Part shown: positions 1-5,539 of the stretch, piece by piece | How the letters are laid out: the number at the start of each line of letters is the position of its first letter | Numbering within the stretch: the first letter of the stretch is position 1 | Source: Thermoplasmata archaeon | GTDB taxonomy: Archaea; Thermoplasmatota; Thermoplasmata; Thermoplasmatales; Thermoplasmataceae | NCBI GenBank assembly: GCA_021802165.1 | Contig: JAKAAU010000112.1 | Coordinates: 1 to 5,539, forward strand | Direction: 5' to 3' | Length of the DNA: 5,539 bases | Program-made: the position numbers and the translations under genes | The notes under the pieces: model-generated | Database searches by the model: none | Seen by the model: the letters and a program-made list of their open reading frames with translations, nothing else | What the model was told of the DNA's origin: nothing

Positions 1-566
1 ATTTTTCTTATACGCGCGGTAGCAGGAGAAACTTTATTCTCCTGCACGATACATCCCAAACTTCGGCATCATGGGCAGGAATAGATGCCCTGAGAAAAAT
101 AGGTCAGTGGGGATACAATGTTTATGCACCTGATATGCCAGGATTCGGGAAATCGGATTCCAGTTTTCAATATAACTTTGTCGGGGCTCCATCCAAGGGG
201 GCAGATTTCATAAGGGATTTCTCTGAAAAGCTTTACCTGGAGAATGTTGTTGTGGTGGGTCCATCGGCATCAGCAGGAACGGCATTGAAAAGTTTGATCG
301 ATGATAAAGACAGGATTAAGTCTGCCATAATAATAGGCGGCCTTGGGGTTGATCCTCTTATGAATGAGCTTAACCAGATTGACAGCCCTGTACTTATACT
401 GTGGGGAGGAAAGGATAACATGGTTCCAGTTGAACACGGGATAAAATATCATGACCTCATTGCATCATCGACGTTTGTTAAAATCGATGGGGCAGGTCAC
501 TGCGTACAGATAGAAAAGCCAGATATATTTTTTAATAATGTTAAAAAATTTTTAGAACAGCTATAA
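1..566 (+). CDS. Alpha/beta hydrolase, ABHD14/CIB-like, 5'-truncated by the window edge
   Basis: The reading frame (first full codon at base 3) is open to the left edge, so the start lies outside; 187 residues are visible. The ATG at 135 is not the start, because the preceding 44 codons carry the first core strand and oxyanion-loop region (FILLHD, residues 11-16, then a conserved W at 24). Next come APDMPGFGKSD (about residues 42-52), the nucleophile elbow VGPSASAG with Ser88, the acid Asp138 in WGGKDNMVP, and His166 in GAGHCVQIEKP. The elbow (PSxS), the roughly 50- and 28-residue spacing of the triad, and the absence of a lid insertion resemble ABHD14B (about 210 aa), from memory of that family. 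If so, only some 20-25 residues are missing. ABHD14B is reported to move acetyl groups from lysine to CoA; the substrate here is unknown. The usual HG of the oxyanion loop is HD. Probably cytoplasmic. The gene converges on, and overlaps, the protease gene. Confidence 0.88.
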   Translation, partial: FSYTRGSRRNFILLHDTSQTSASWAGIDALRKIGQWGYNVYAPDMPGFGKSDSSFQYNFVGAPSKGADFIRDFSEKLYLENVVVVGPSASAGTALKSLIDDKDRIKSAIIIGGLGVDPLMNELNQIDSPVLILWGGKDNMVPVEHGIKYHDLIASSTFVKIDGAGHCVQIEKPDIFFNNVKKFLEQL

Positions 567-2120
567 AATCCTGGGGGCTATAATTATATAGAGCAGAAGG
601 AAGAACACAAATAGCCCCAGGGCATAATATATCTTTGTAACATTTTTTTCATCCCTGAGAAATTTGAACCTTTCCCTTCTGGAAGCTATATTCAGTGTAT
701 CCTTAAAGAACTGCCCGCCGTCAAGTATGGAAAGTGGAAGTGCATTCATGATCCCCAGAAGGAAATCTATCCAGAATATCCAGTAAAGGCTGTTTGCAAT
801 GCCAAAGAATATGTAAGAATCGAAAGGCGTTGAAAACAGATGCGCCAGGCTTCCCGGTATGGGGGAAAGCCCCAGTATGGGAAGGCCGAGGGTTTCATAA
901 AATTCCGGGCCGGCTATCTGGGCCCCGAATACAAGGCTGTGCATACTATCTATGGATGCGTAGCCGATTCCTGAATACGATATCTGGACCCCTATGAAGC
1001 TTTCGTCCTTGTAGGCAGCACTGTTTGCAGCCGGATCATCCTTTGCATAATAACTATATGTGGATACAGTCTTAATTGTGTATGTTGTGAAATGCTCAGT
1101 ACTTCCGAAGGTAATTACTGTCATATTTATTGTTGTTCCCGGGGGTATTTTGTCCAGAACATTGCCAAGTGTGTCTATATTGTAAATAATATGAGAATTC
1201 CCATTATCACTTATGTTATAAATTATTGAATCTGATGGAACCTTAGCTTCTGCTGCAGGGAACCCAGAAAGCAAATCCACTATGGCAACTCCGGTGGGTA
1301 CGCTTTCAACAGTACTGGTTTTGCCATTGAAAAGAGTGACATTCGCCATTCCGGGGGTAATCATGGAAGTTGTTTCCAGGCTGTTCAGCTCCTTCCCGGA
1401 CAGATTGCCATAGGATATTATTTCCATGCCCTTAGGTATTGAATGGCCGCTATCTAATGACGTAGAATCCTCAACATAGACACCTGAATGTATTGGTGCA
1501 GATGCAGGCATCATTACAAATATCAGCAGAACTATGCAGATAATGGCAATTATTAGATTGATGCCTGGTCCGGCAGCTATTATGCGCCTTCTTACAACAG
1601 GGTCAGCCGCCATGATTTCCTTTTCATCCGGTTCAACAAAAGCTCCCACTGGGATAATAAAGAACAGTGCTCCCACGCTGGTTACCTTTATGCCGTGCTT
1701 CCTGGCAACAATGCCATGGAACATTTCATGTATTACAACTGCAAATACCAGGCTGGCTGTCCCATACCCCAGTGGTATGAACGGGTTTATGAGTGGCAGG
1801 GCCAGATATTCGTTCAGCGGTGGCGCCGCACTTGGCGGCTCATGAATTATTGTGAGAAGCACAGCCTCATAGAGAAGCATTGCAAAGGCCAGAAGGCCAC
1901 CGAGAACAACCAGAATGGTAGAGAAACGGCTCATTCCCTTTGCCGGGAAATGTTTTGCTGCAGCATCAAGCACGCCCTTGTTGCTGGTCGATTTGATCAT
2001 CAATGCAGGCCCCATGGTTGAAAAATGCTTTGATTTATTGATTTCAGGTGCCAGTGATATTATTATGATTATCCACGAAAAAACAATAAGTATGATCAGA
2101 AATATGTCGTTATAGCTCAT
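561..2120 (-). CDS. Site-2-type intramembrane metalloprotease (peptidase family M50)
   Basis: A 519-residue multi-pass membrane zinc protease that should cut substrates within or near the membrane. The zinc motif HEMFH (HExxH, residues 131-135) sits in a hydrophobic segment. The third zinc ligand, Asp467, is in NALPLSILDGG (459-469), a variant of the family NPxPxxxLDGG. GAFVEPDEKE (159-168) followed by RRRIIAAGPGINL resembles eukaryotic S2P and its archaeal relatives. Hydrophobic segments lie at about 5-25, 65-90, 117-138, 146-163, 178-205, 436-460 and 496-515. The stretch 206-430 is soluble and PDZ-like, with PPG-TTINMTV near 326-335. The start at 2120 has no clear Shine-Dalgarno site or TATA box, and the gene follows marR by 49 bases on the same strand, which suggests co-transcription. 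The stop (561-563) overlaps the convergent hydrolase gene. Substrates cannot be told from sequence; archaea lack the sigma/anti-sigma systems that bacterial S2Ps serve. Confidence 0.93.
   Translation of the reverse strand: MSYNDIFLIILIVFSWIIIIISLAPEINKSKHFSTMGPALMIKSTSNKGVLDAAAKHFPAKGMSRFSTILVVLGGLLAFAMLLYEAVLLTIIHEPPSAAPPLNEYLALPLINPFIPLGYGTASLVFAVVIHEMFHGIVARKHGIKVTSVGALFFIIPVGAFVEPDEKEIMAADPVVRRRIIAAGPGINLIIAIICIVLLIFVMMPASAPIHSGVYVEDSTSLDSGHSIPKGMEIISYGNLSGKELNSLETTSMITPGMANVTLFNGKTSTVESVPTGVAIVDLLSGFPAAEAKVPSDSIIYNISDNGNSHIIYNIDTLGNVLDKIPPGTTINMTVITFGSTEHFTTYTIKTVSTYSYYAKDDPAANSAAYKDESFIGVQISYSGIGYASIDSMHSLVFGAQIAGPEFYETLGLPILGLSPIPGSLAHLFSTPFDSYIFFGIANSLYWIFWIDFLLGIMNALPLSILDGGQFFKDTLNIASRRERFKFLRDEKNVTKIYYALGLFVFFLLLYIIIAPRIL
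643..649 (+). terminator. Possible terminator of the hydrolase transcript inside the protease gene
   Basis: A run of seven T lies about 77 bases after the hydrolase stop, within the 3' end of the opposing protease gene. It is the first long T tract on this strand downstream of the stop. Because the genes overlap at their stops, the hydrolase mRNA must end inside the protease gene. This is position-based inference only. Confidence 0.3.
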
Positions 2121-2169
2121 TTACAAACTCATAGTAAAATATCAATAATAATCTTTTTCCCTTCTTATT

Positions 2170-2598
2170 CTATTTCTCGACATTTACCTCTATTTTTTTA
2201 AGGAAATTAAGAATGTTGTATTTCTCCTCATCTGTAAAATTTTTCAGCGAATCATCAATGAATTTGAGGTGCAGTGTTTCTATTTTTTTGAAAAAGGCCT
2301 TTCCCTTATTTGATACTGAGATGTTTATAACCCTTCTATCTGTATCGCTTCTTTCACGTTTTACATATCCTAATTCTTCCAGTTTATCAACAACTCCTGT
2401 TATCCATCCCTGTGTTACCATATTTATATTGGCAAGTTCAATCATCGGAAGTGAACCTCTTTCTGTTAAATTTTTTAAAATTCTATACTCAACAGTAGAT
2501 ACACCCATGGAAATCAGATTTTTTTCGGAGGCTTTATACCATGTCTTCCATGTTCTGAGAAATTCCCTCCAGACATCATAGCTACTGATTTTTTCCAT
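2170..2598 (-). CDS. MarR-family winged-helix transcriptional regulator
   Basis: A 142-residue protein of typical MarR length. An N-terminal helical dimerisation region (about 1-30) is followed by a winged helix-turn-helix. The recognition part runs through LPMIELANINMVTQGWITGVVD (about 50-71), and LEELGYVKRERSDTDRRV (73-90) gives the wing, with the hallmark DxDRR (Asp85, Asp87, Arg88, Arg89). The C-terminal helices (about 100-140) complete the dimer interface. There is no cysteine, so thiol-redox sensing of the OhrR type is excluded; control by a small ligand is the family norm. It probably binds the inverted repeat at 2598-2622, which abuts its own start codon, and so represses itself and the protease gene downstream. 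The start at 2598 is chosen because the promoter and palindrome directly precede it. It is divergent from korAB, which it might also affect, though no matching second site was seen there. Confidence 0.93.
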   Translation of the reverse strand: MEKISSYDVWREFLRTWKTWYKASEKNLISMGVSTVEYRILKNLTERGSLPMIELANINMVTQGWITGVVDKLEELGYVKRERSDTDRRVINISVSNKGKAFFKKIETLHLKFIDDSLKNFTDEEKYNILNFLKKIEVNVEK

Positions 2599-2622
2599 TC
2601 TATATCATTTACTGATATAGAA
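2598..2622. promoter_or_regulatory. Perfect inverted repeat, probable MarR autoregulatory operator
   Basis: The arms TTCTATATCA (2598-2607) and TGATATAGAA (2613-2622) are exact reverse complements, 10 bp each, separated by 5 bp (tttac). The palindrome begins at the first base of the marR start codon and ends just before the putative TATA box of that gene, so a bound dimer would block initiation. Size and placement fit MarR-family operators. That this MarR binds it is inferred. Confidence 0.72.
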
Positions 2623-2626
2623 GTTC

Positions 2627-2634
2627 TATTTTAT
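2627..2634 (-). promoter_or_regulatory. Putative TATA box of the marR-protease operon
   Basis: On the minus strand ATAAAATA lies 29-36 bases before the marR ATG. With the usual archaeal TATA-to-start distance, this predicts a transcript with a leader of only a few bases, or none. No Shine-Dalgarno sequence precedes the ATG. The operator-like palindrome lies between this box and the start codon. Confidence 0.45.
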
Positions 2635-2638
2635 GGTT

Positions 2639-2665
2639 TCCATTAAGTAAATAATTGTCCATTAA
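2639..2665. repeat. Two direct copies of TCCATTAA, 19 bp apart
   Basis: TCCATTAA occurs at 2639-2646 and again at 2658-2665, a 19 bp period (close to two helical turns), immediately upstream of the putative marR TATA box. It could be a tandem site for a second regulator, but an 8-base match in A+T-rich DNA may be chance. Confidence 0.3.
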
Positions 2666-2796
2666 ACGATTTATAGTTAAATATTTTAGGTTTAAAAACA
2701 CGTATTTTCGGGCTTTATAAATATATTTAAAACAATGCACAGATATAAATATACAAAAAATCACGTCAAATGGCTAATTATAAATTCCGTAATCAT

Positions 2797-2809
2797 AAAA
2801 AAATTTATA
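2797..2809 (+). promoter_or_regulatory. Putative BRE/TATA promoter of korAB (leaderless)
   Basis: A run of seven A (2797-2803), suitable as a purine-rich BRE, is followed by TTTATA (2804-2809), which lies 25-30 bases before the korA ATG at 2834. No Shine-Dalgarno site precedes that ATG. Both facts point to a transcript starting at or next to the start codon, and they support 2834 over the in-frame ATG at 2735. A second, longer TATA-like stretch (2714-2731) could give an additional upstream start. Confidence 0.65.
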
Positions 2810-2833
2810 CGCCACTTACTACTAACTAACAAC

Positions 2834-4588
2834 ATGGAAGAAATAATAGTGAGAATAGGAGGGGCTGCTGGAGATGGAGTGCAGTCTGCCGGCTTAACCC
2901 TGGCCAAAACATTTTCTAGAAGTGGATTATATATCAGCACATATAACTATTATCAGAGCCTTATAAGAGGGGGTGAAAGCTGGTACCAGATAAGGGCTTC
3001 GGATGAGAAGGTCAGGAACCAGGGAAGCGGTCTTGATGTTCTGGTGGCGCTCAATGCTGATTCACTGGAGAGACATACAAACAGGGACATAAACGAGGGT
3101 GGAGCATCTCCATTAAGTGGAATAGCCATATATGACCCGGGAACCATAAAAAATTTCAAGAAATACAATGAGGTAAAATACTGCCCAGTCCCGTTGAGGG
3201 ATATTGCAATGAAATTCGATGCAAATCCATTGCTGAAAAATACTGTGGCACTTGGTGCTGTAGTCGCTGCCCTTGGTCTGGACTTCGACGTATTTTCAGG
3301 GGTCATAGAGAAGGTATTCAATAAGAAAGGAAAACTTGTTGATGCCAATATAAGCGCTGCAAAGGAAGGATATGAATATTATCTGCAGAACTATTCAGTT
3401 TATAGAAAGCTGGATAAATTTGACAGAAAGCTTTACACAATATCAGGCGGAGATGCAGCAGCGCTGGGGGCAATAAACGCAGGTATGCAGATGTATTTCG
3501 CGTATCCAATGACACCTGCCTCATCATTCCTGCAGTTCATAGCCACGCATGGCAAGAAGTATAATGTATTCCTTAAACTTACAGAGGATGAAATAAGTGC
3601 CATAAATGCCGCAATAGGAGCAAATTATGCAGGTGTAAGGGCTGCTACTGGATCATCAGGAGGCGGTTTTGCCCTCATGACAGAGGGTGTTGGCCTATCC
3701 GGAATGACAGAAGTGCCTCTGGTTATCTATGAGGCACAGAGGCCTGGCCCTTCAACCGGCCTACCCACAAAAACTGAACAGGGTGACCTGAATCAGGTGC
3801 TGGGCGCGGGTCAGGGAGATATGCCCAGAATAGTCCTTGCCCCGGGAACAGTTGAGGAAGCCTTCAATCTTACAAAGGAAGCTTTCAACCTTGCAGAGAG
3901 GTACCAGCTGCCTGTCTTTGTTGTTACTGATCTTTATCTTGCAGAGCATGATGAAACAGTGAGCTTTGACCTAAATTATAAAATGGACAGGGGGCTTCTG
4001 GCAAAGGATAACGAGCCAGACTATAAGAGGTATGAATTCACAGAAACAGGAATATCCAAGAGGGCATTCCCCGGACAGCCTGGATTAATGCATAATGAGG
4101 ATTCTGATGAGCACAACGAATATGGCGCTGTGGTCAGTGATGCAATTACTGATCCAACACAGAGAAAGCTTTCCATGGAGAAAAGAATGAGGAAGCTGAA
4201 CGAATACATAAAAGAAATACCTGCAACAAAAACATACAAAATGGATGATGCCGAGTATGTAATCATACAGTGGGGATCAACCAGGGGAGCTGTAGAGGAA
4301 GCCGTGGATTGCATGAGGAAGAACGGCACAAAAATAGGTGCAGTGGAAATTACCCATATATTCCCCATGAATCACGACATTCAGAAACTGATTGCCGGCA
4401 AAAAGAAGATAATAGTTGTTGAAAATAACTTCTCCGGGCAGCTTAATGGCCTGATAAGGAAGGAATTCCTTGTGGACACAACATTCATAGGGAAATACGA
4501 TGGAGAGGCTTTCTTCCCTGCAGATCTTGCAATGCAGCTGGAAGAGGCAATATTCGGAAAGAAAATAAACGTGGAGGAGAAATTATGA
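2834..4588 (+). CDS. korA: 2-oxoacid:ferredoxin oxidoreductase, fused gamma-alpha subunit
   Basis: With KorB this 584-residue subunit forms the enzyme that oxidatively decarboxylates 2-oxoacids to acyl-CoA and reduces ferredoxin in the cytoplasm. Residues 1 to about 185 are the gamma domain, opening with VRIGGAAGDGVQSAG and including LIRGGESWYQIR. About 200-390 is the alpha pyrimidine-binding domain, with YPMTPAS (224-230; family YPITPSS), ATGSSGGGFALMTEG (271-285) and QRPGPSTGLPTKTEQGDL (302-319). About 400-570 is the transketolase C-terminal-like domain. The fusion and length resemble the two-subunit enzymes of Sulfolobus (about 630 aa). I chose the ATG at 2834 because the gamma domain begins there in homologues and a TATA box sits 25-30 bases ahead. 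An in-frame ATG at 2735 would add 33 lysine/isoleucine-rich residues unlike the family. The symbol follows the Kor/OFOR family; specificity for 2-oxoglutarate, pyruvate or both is not settled by sequence. Confidence 0.93.
   Translation: MEEIIVRIGGAAGDGVQSAGLTLAKTFSRSGLYISTYNYYQSLIRGGESWYQIRASDEKVRNQGSGLDVLVALNADSLERHTNRDINEGGASPLSGIAIYDPGTIKNFKKYNEVKYCPVPLRDIAMKFDANPLLKNTVALGAVVAALGLDFDVFSGVIEKVFNKKGKLVDANISAAKEGYEYYLQNYSVYRKLDKFDRKLYTISGGDAAALGAINAGMQMYFAYPMTPASSFLQFIATHGKKYNVFLKLTEDEISAINAAIGANYAGVRAATGSSGGGFALMTEGVGLSGMTEVPLVIYEAQRPGPSTGLPTKTEQGDLNQVLGAGQGDMPRIVLAPGTVEEAFNLTKEAFNLAERYQLPVFVVTDLYLAEHDETVSFDLNYKMDRGLLAKDNEPDYKRYEFTETGISKRAFPGQPGLMHNEDSDEHNEYGAVVSDAITDPTQRKLSMEKRMRKLNEYIKEIPATKTYKMDDAEYVIIQWGSTRGAVEEAVDCMRKNGTKIGAVEITHIFPMNHDIQKLIAGKKKIIVVENNFSGQLNGLIRKEFLVDTTFIGKYDGEAFFPADLAMQLEEAIFGKKINVEEKL
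4573..4579 (+). promoter_or_regulatory. Strong Shine-Dalgarno site of korB
   Basis: GGAGGAG lies inside the end of korA; its GGAGG core (4573-4577) is 7 bases from the korB ATG at 4585. This fixes the korB start and contrasts with korA, which has no such site. That is the common archaeal pattern of a leaderless first gene and Shine-Dalgarno-led internal genes. Confidence 0.8.
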
Positions 4589-5442
4589 TACCTGTAGCAG
4601 AATATAAGGGAAAAGTGGCACCTGACTGGTGCCCGGGATGTGGGAATTTCTCACAGCTGAGGGCAATTTCAATGGCTCTTTCTGAGCTTGACATAAAGCC
4701 CGAGAATGTTGTAATATCATCCGGTATAGGATGCTCAAGCAATATGCCAGAATTTATCAATACATATGGATACCACGGGCTTCACGGCAGGTCGCTGCCG
4801 GTGGCAGAGGGAATCAAATGGGCCAACAGAAAGCTTACAGTAATAGCCTATGGCGGCGATGGCGATGGGTTCTTTGAGGGGACACAGCATTTTTACCATG
4901 CAGCAAAGAGAAACGTTGACATGACATATATGGTTTCTGATAACCAGGTATTCGGGTTGACAACAGGCCAGGCATCACCCACAACACCAATTGGAAGAAT
5001 CACAAAAAGCACTCCTGATGGAAACATAGAACCGCCTTTCAATCCAATGCACTATGCACTTACCGCCGGTGCCACATTTGTTGCACGTGGGCTTTCTGGG
5101 GATATAAAGCAATTAAAAGAAATCACCAAGGCTGCAATTCAGCACAAAGGTTTCTCTTTCATTGATGTATTCAGCCCATGCGTAACATACAATAAAATTG
5201 AAGGCTACGATTTCTTCAGGAAAACAACCTACGAGCTTCAGGGAAATAACAGAAAGGACTTCTTTGAGGCATTCAAACACGCATCTGAGTGGGGAGAGGA
5301 GGCACATACAATACCCATAGGCATATTCTATGATGTTGATGCCCCGGTTTACGAGGACGTGGATGAAACCCTATCAAAATACAATCTGAGGGAAAAGGAA
5401 CCCTATAAATTAACAGAAGCAGACCTTGAAGAATTTTATTGA
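4585..5442 (+). CDS. korB: 2-oxoacid:ferredoxin oxidoreductase, beta subunit (TPP and 4Fe-4S binding)
   Basis: This 285-residue subunit carries the catalytic thiamine diphosphate and the single [4Fe-4S] cluster. Four cysteines fit the cluster ligands known in Sulfolobus enzymes: Cys16 and Cys19 in WCPGCGNF, Cys50 in GIGCSS and Cys199 in SPCVTYN. The diphosphate/Mg site is GGDGDGFFEGT (90-100) with Asn120 in VSDNQVFGLTTGQ, the usual GDG...N arrangement. HGLHGRSLPVAEGIK (64-78) is also typical of the family. The gene overlaps korA by 4 bases (ATGA, 4585-4588), so translation is probably coupled and subunits are made in equal amount. No gene for a separate ferredoxin-like delta subunit is present, as expected for the two-subunit class. 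GLTTGQASPTTP is common in 2-oxoglutarate and broad-specificity members, so a pure pyruvate enzyme is less likely, though not excluded. Confidence 0.94.
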   Translation: MIPVAEYKGKVAPDWCPGCGNFSQLRAISMALSELDIKPENVVISSGIGCSSNMPEFINTYGYHGLHGRSLPVAEGIKWANRKLTVIAYGGDGDGFFEGTQHFYHAAKRNVDMTYMVSDNQVFGLTTGQASPTTPIGRITKSTPDGNIEPPFNPMHYALTAGATFVARGLSGDIKQLKEITKAAIQHKGFSFIDVFSPCVTYNKIEGYDFFRKTTYELQGNNRKDFFEAFKHASEWGEEAHTIPIGIFYDVDAPVYEDVDETLSKYNLREKEPYKLTEADLEEFY

Positions 5443-5458
5443 ATTATAATATTCAATA

Positions 5459-5468
5459 TTTTATTTTT
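5459..5468 (+). terminator. U-rich terminator of korAB
   Basis: TTTTATTTTT begins 17 bases after the korB stop, in a strongly A+T-rich stretch without a GC-rich stem. Archaeal termination typically uses such U-rich tracts. The same tract is part of a repeated element (ATTTTTATAC), so it may also act as a promoter element for what follows. Confidence 0.5.
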
Positions 5469-5501
5469 ATACAACCCTAATTTAAATCAACATTTTTATA
5501 C
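5463..5501 (+). promoter_or_regulatory. Tandem TATA-like elements before the right-edge gene
   Basis: ATTTTTATAC occurs twice, at 5463-5472 and 5492-5501, starts 29 bases apart. The second copy contains TTTATACG (5495-5502), identical to the octamer at the korA promoter (2804-2811). It lies 21-26 bases before the ATG at 5521, slightly short of the korA spacing, so it is a likely promoter for a gene leaving the window. Confidence 0.45.
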
Positions 5502-5520
5502 GATGTTAATATTATTAATG

Positions 5521-5539
5521 ATGGGACTCGGAAAAAGAG
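5521..5539 (+). CDS. Possible start of a further gene, cut by the right edge
   Basis: An open frame begins at ATG 5521 and reads MGLGKR before the window ends; in-frame ATGs at 5518 and 5503 are alternatives. The only support is the TATA-like box at 5495-5500 and the lack of any other explanation for that promoter. Six residues are too few for any functional statement, and the real start may be further right. Confidence 0.3.

Noticed and set aside
135..137. ATG 135 as the start of the hydrolase
   Set aside because: It would remove the first beta strand and the LHD oxyanion-loop region, both clearly coded in the same open frame back to base 3.
1534..2021. Overlapping + strand open frames opposite the protease gene
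   Set aside because: They mirror the membrane-coding part of the protease, overlap each other in different frames and show no family motif.
2121..2132. Three-codon mini-ORF (ATG AGT TTG TAA) directly abutting the protease ATG on the minus strand
   Set aside because: It could act as a tiny leader peptide, but such a short frame is expected by chance and no attenuation structure was seen.
2213..2581. 122-codon + strand open frame opposite marR
   Set aside because: Entirely antisense to a well-recognised MarR gene, with no promoter, no Shine-Dalgarno site and no recognisable domain; a shadow frame.
2735..2833. korA start at ATG 2735 (33 extra N-terminal residues)
   Set aside because: The gamma domain begins at the Met at 2834, the extension is low-complexity and unlike the family, and it overlaps a well-placed TATA box.
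2623..2833. Possible small RNA (C/D box type) in the marR-korA intergenic region
   Set aside because: No convincing C/D boxes or stable stem were seen; the stretch is explained by promoter DNA.
2930..2936. TATATCA half-site of the MarR palindrome inside korA
   Set aside because: Only one arm is present with no inverted partner; a 7-base match is uninformative.
4021..4368. Minus-strand open frames within korA (also 2953-3348, 3318-3527, 3761-3949 and 4485-4760)
   Set aside because: All lie within the strongly conserved korAB coding sequence and have no independent signals.

Overview
The window most likely comes from an archaeon of the Thermoplasmata, in the range of Ferroplasma, Cuniculiplasma, Acidiplasma or Thermoplasma. 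This is inferred from several traits. Arginine is coded almost entirely by AGA/AGG, and ATA is common for isoleucine. Intergenic DNA is very A+T-rich, with archaeal TATA boxes (TTTATA) placed about 25-30 bases before start codons that lack a Shine-Dalgarno site, as in leaderless transcription. A strong GGAGG site appears only before the internal gene of an operon. The enzyme content also fits: a two-subunit 2-oxoacid:ferredoxin oxidoreductase with a fused gamma-alpha subunit, and a site-2-type membrane protease. No taxon can be fixed without a search.

Layout. Bases 1-566 (+) hold the 3' part of a compact alpha/beta hydrolase resembling the ABHD14/CIB family, cut by the window edge. Its stop overlaps tail to tail, by 6 bases, with a minus-strand gene for a site-2-type intramembrane metalloprotease (561-2120). 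Upstream of that, on the same strand and 49 bases away, is a MarR-family winged-helix regulator (2170-2598), so the two probably form a marR-protease operon. A perfect 10+10 bp inverted repeat (2598-2622) covers the marR start-codon edge, downstream of its putative TATA box. It is a good candidate for an autoregulatory operator.

Divergently, after about 235 bases of A+T-rich DNA, come korA (2834-4588) and korB (4585-5442) on the + strand. They encode the fused gamma-alpha and the beta subunits of a 2-oxoacid:ferredoxin oxidoreductase and overlap by 4 bases (ATGA). The operon appears to have a leaderless promoter at about 2797-2809 and a U-rich terminator at 5459-5468. A further promoter and the first codons of another + strand gene may lie at 5495-5539.

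How the genes work together. KorAB would oxidatively decarboxylate a 2-oxoacid (2-oxoglutarate, pyruvate or both) to acyl-CoA, passing electrons to ferredoxin. This is central metabolism. The marR-protease pair looks like a separate, ligand-controlled unit transcribed away from it. No mobile element, CRISPR array, tRNA or rRNA was seen. The region is mostly ordinary; the most noteworthy feature is the MarR-type operator in front of an operon whose only other gene is an intramembrane protease.
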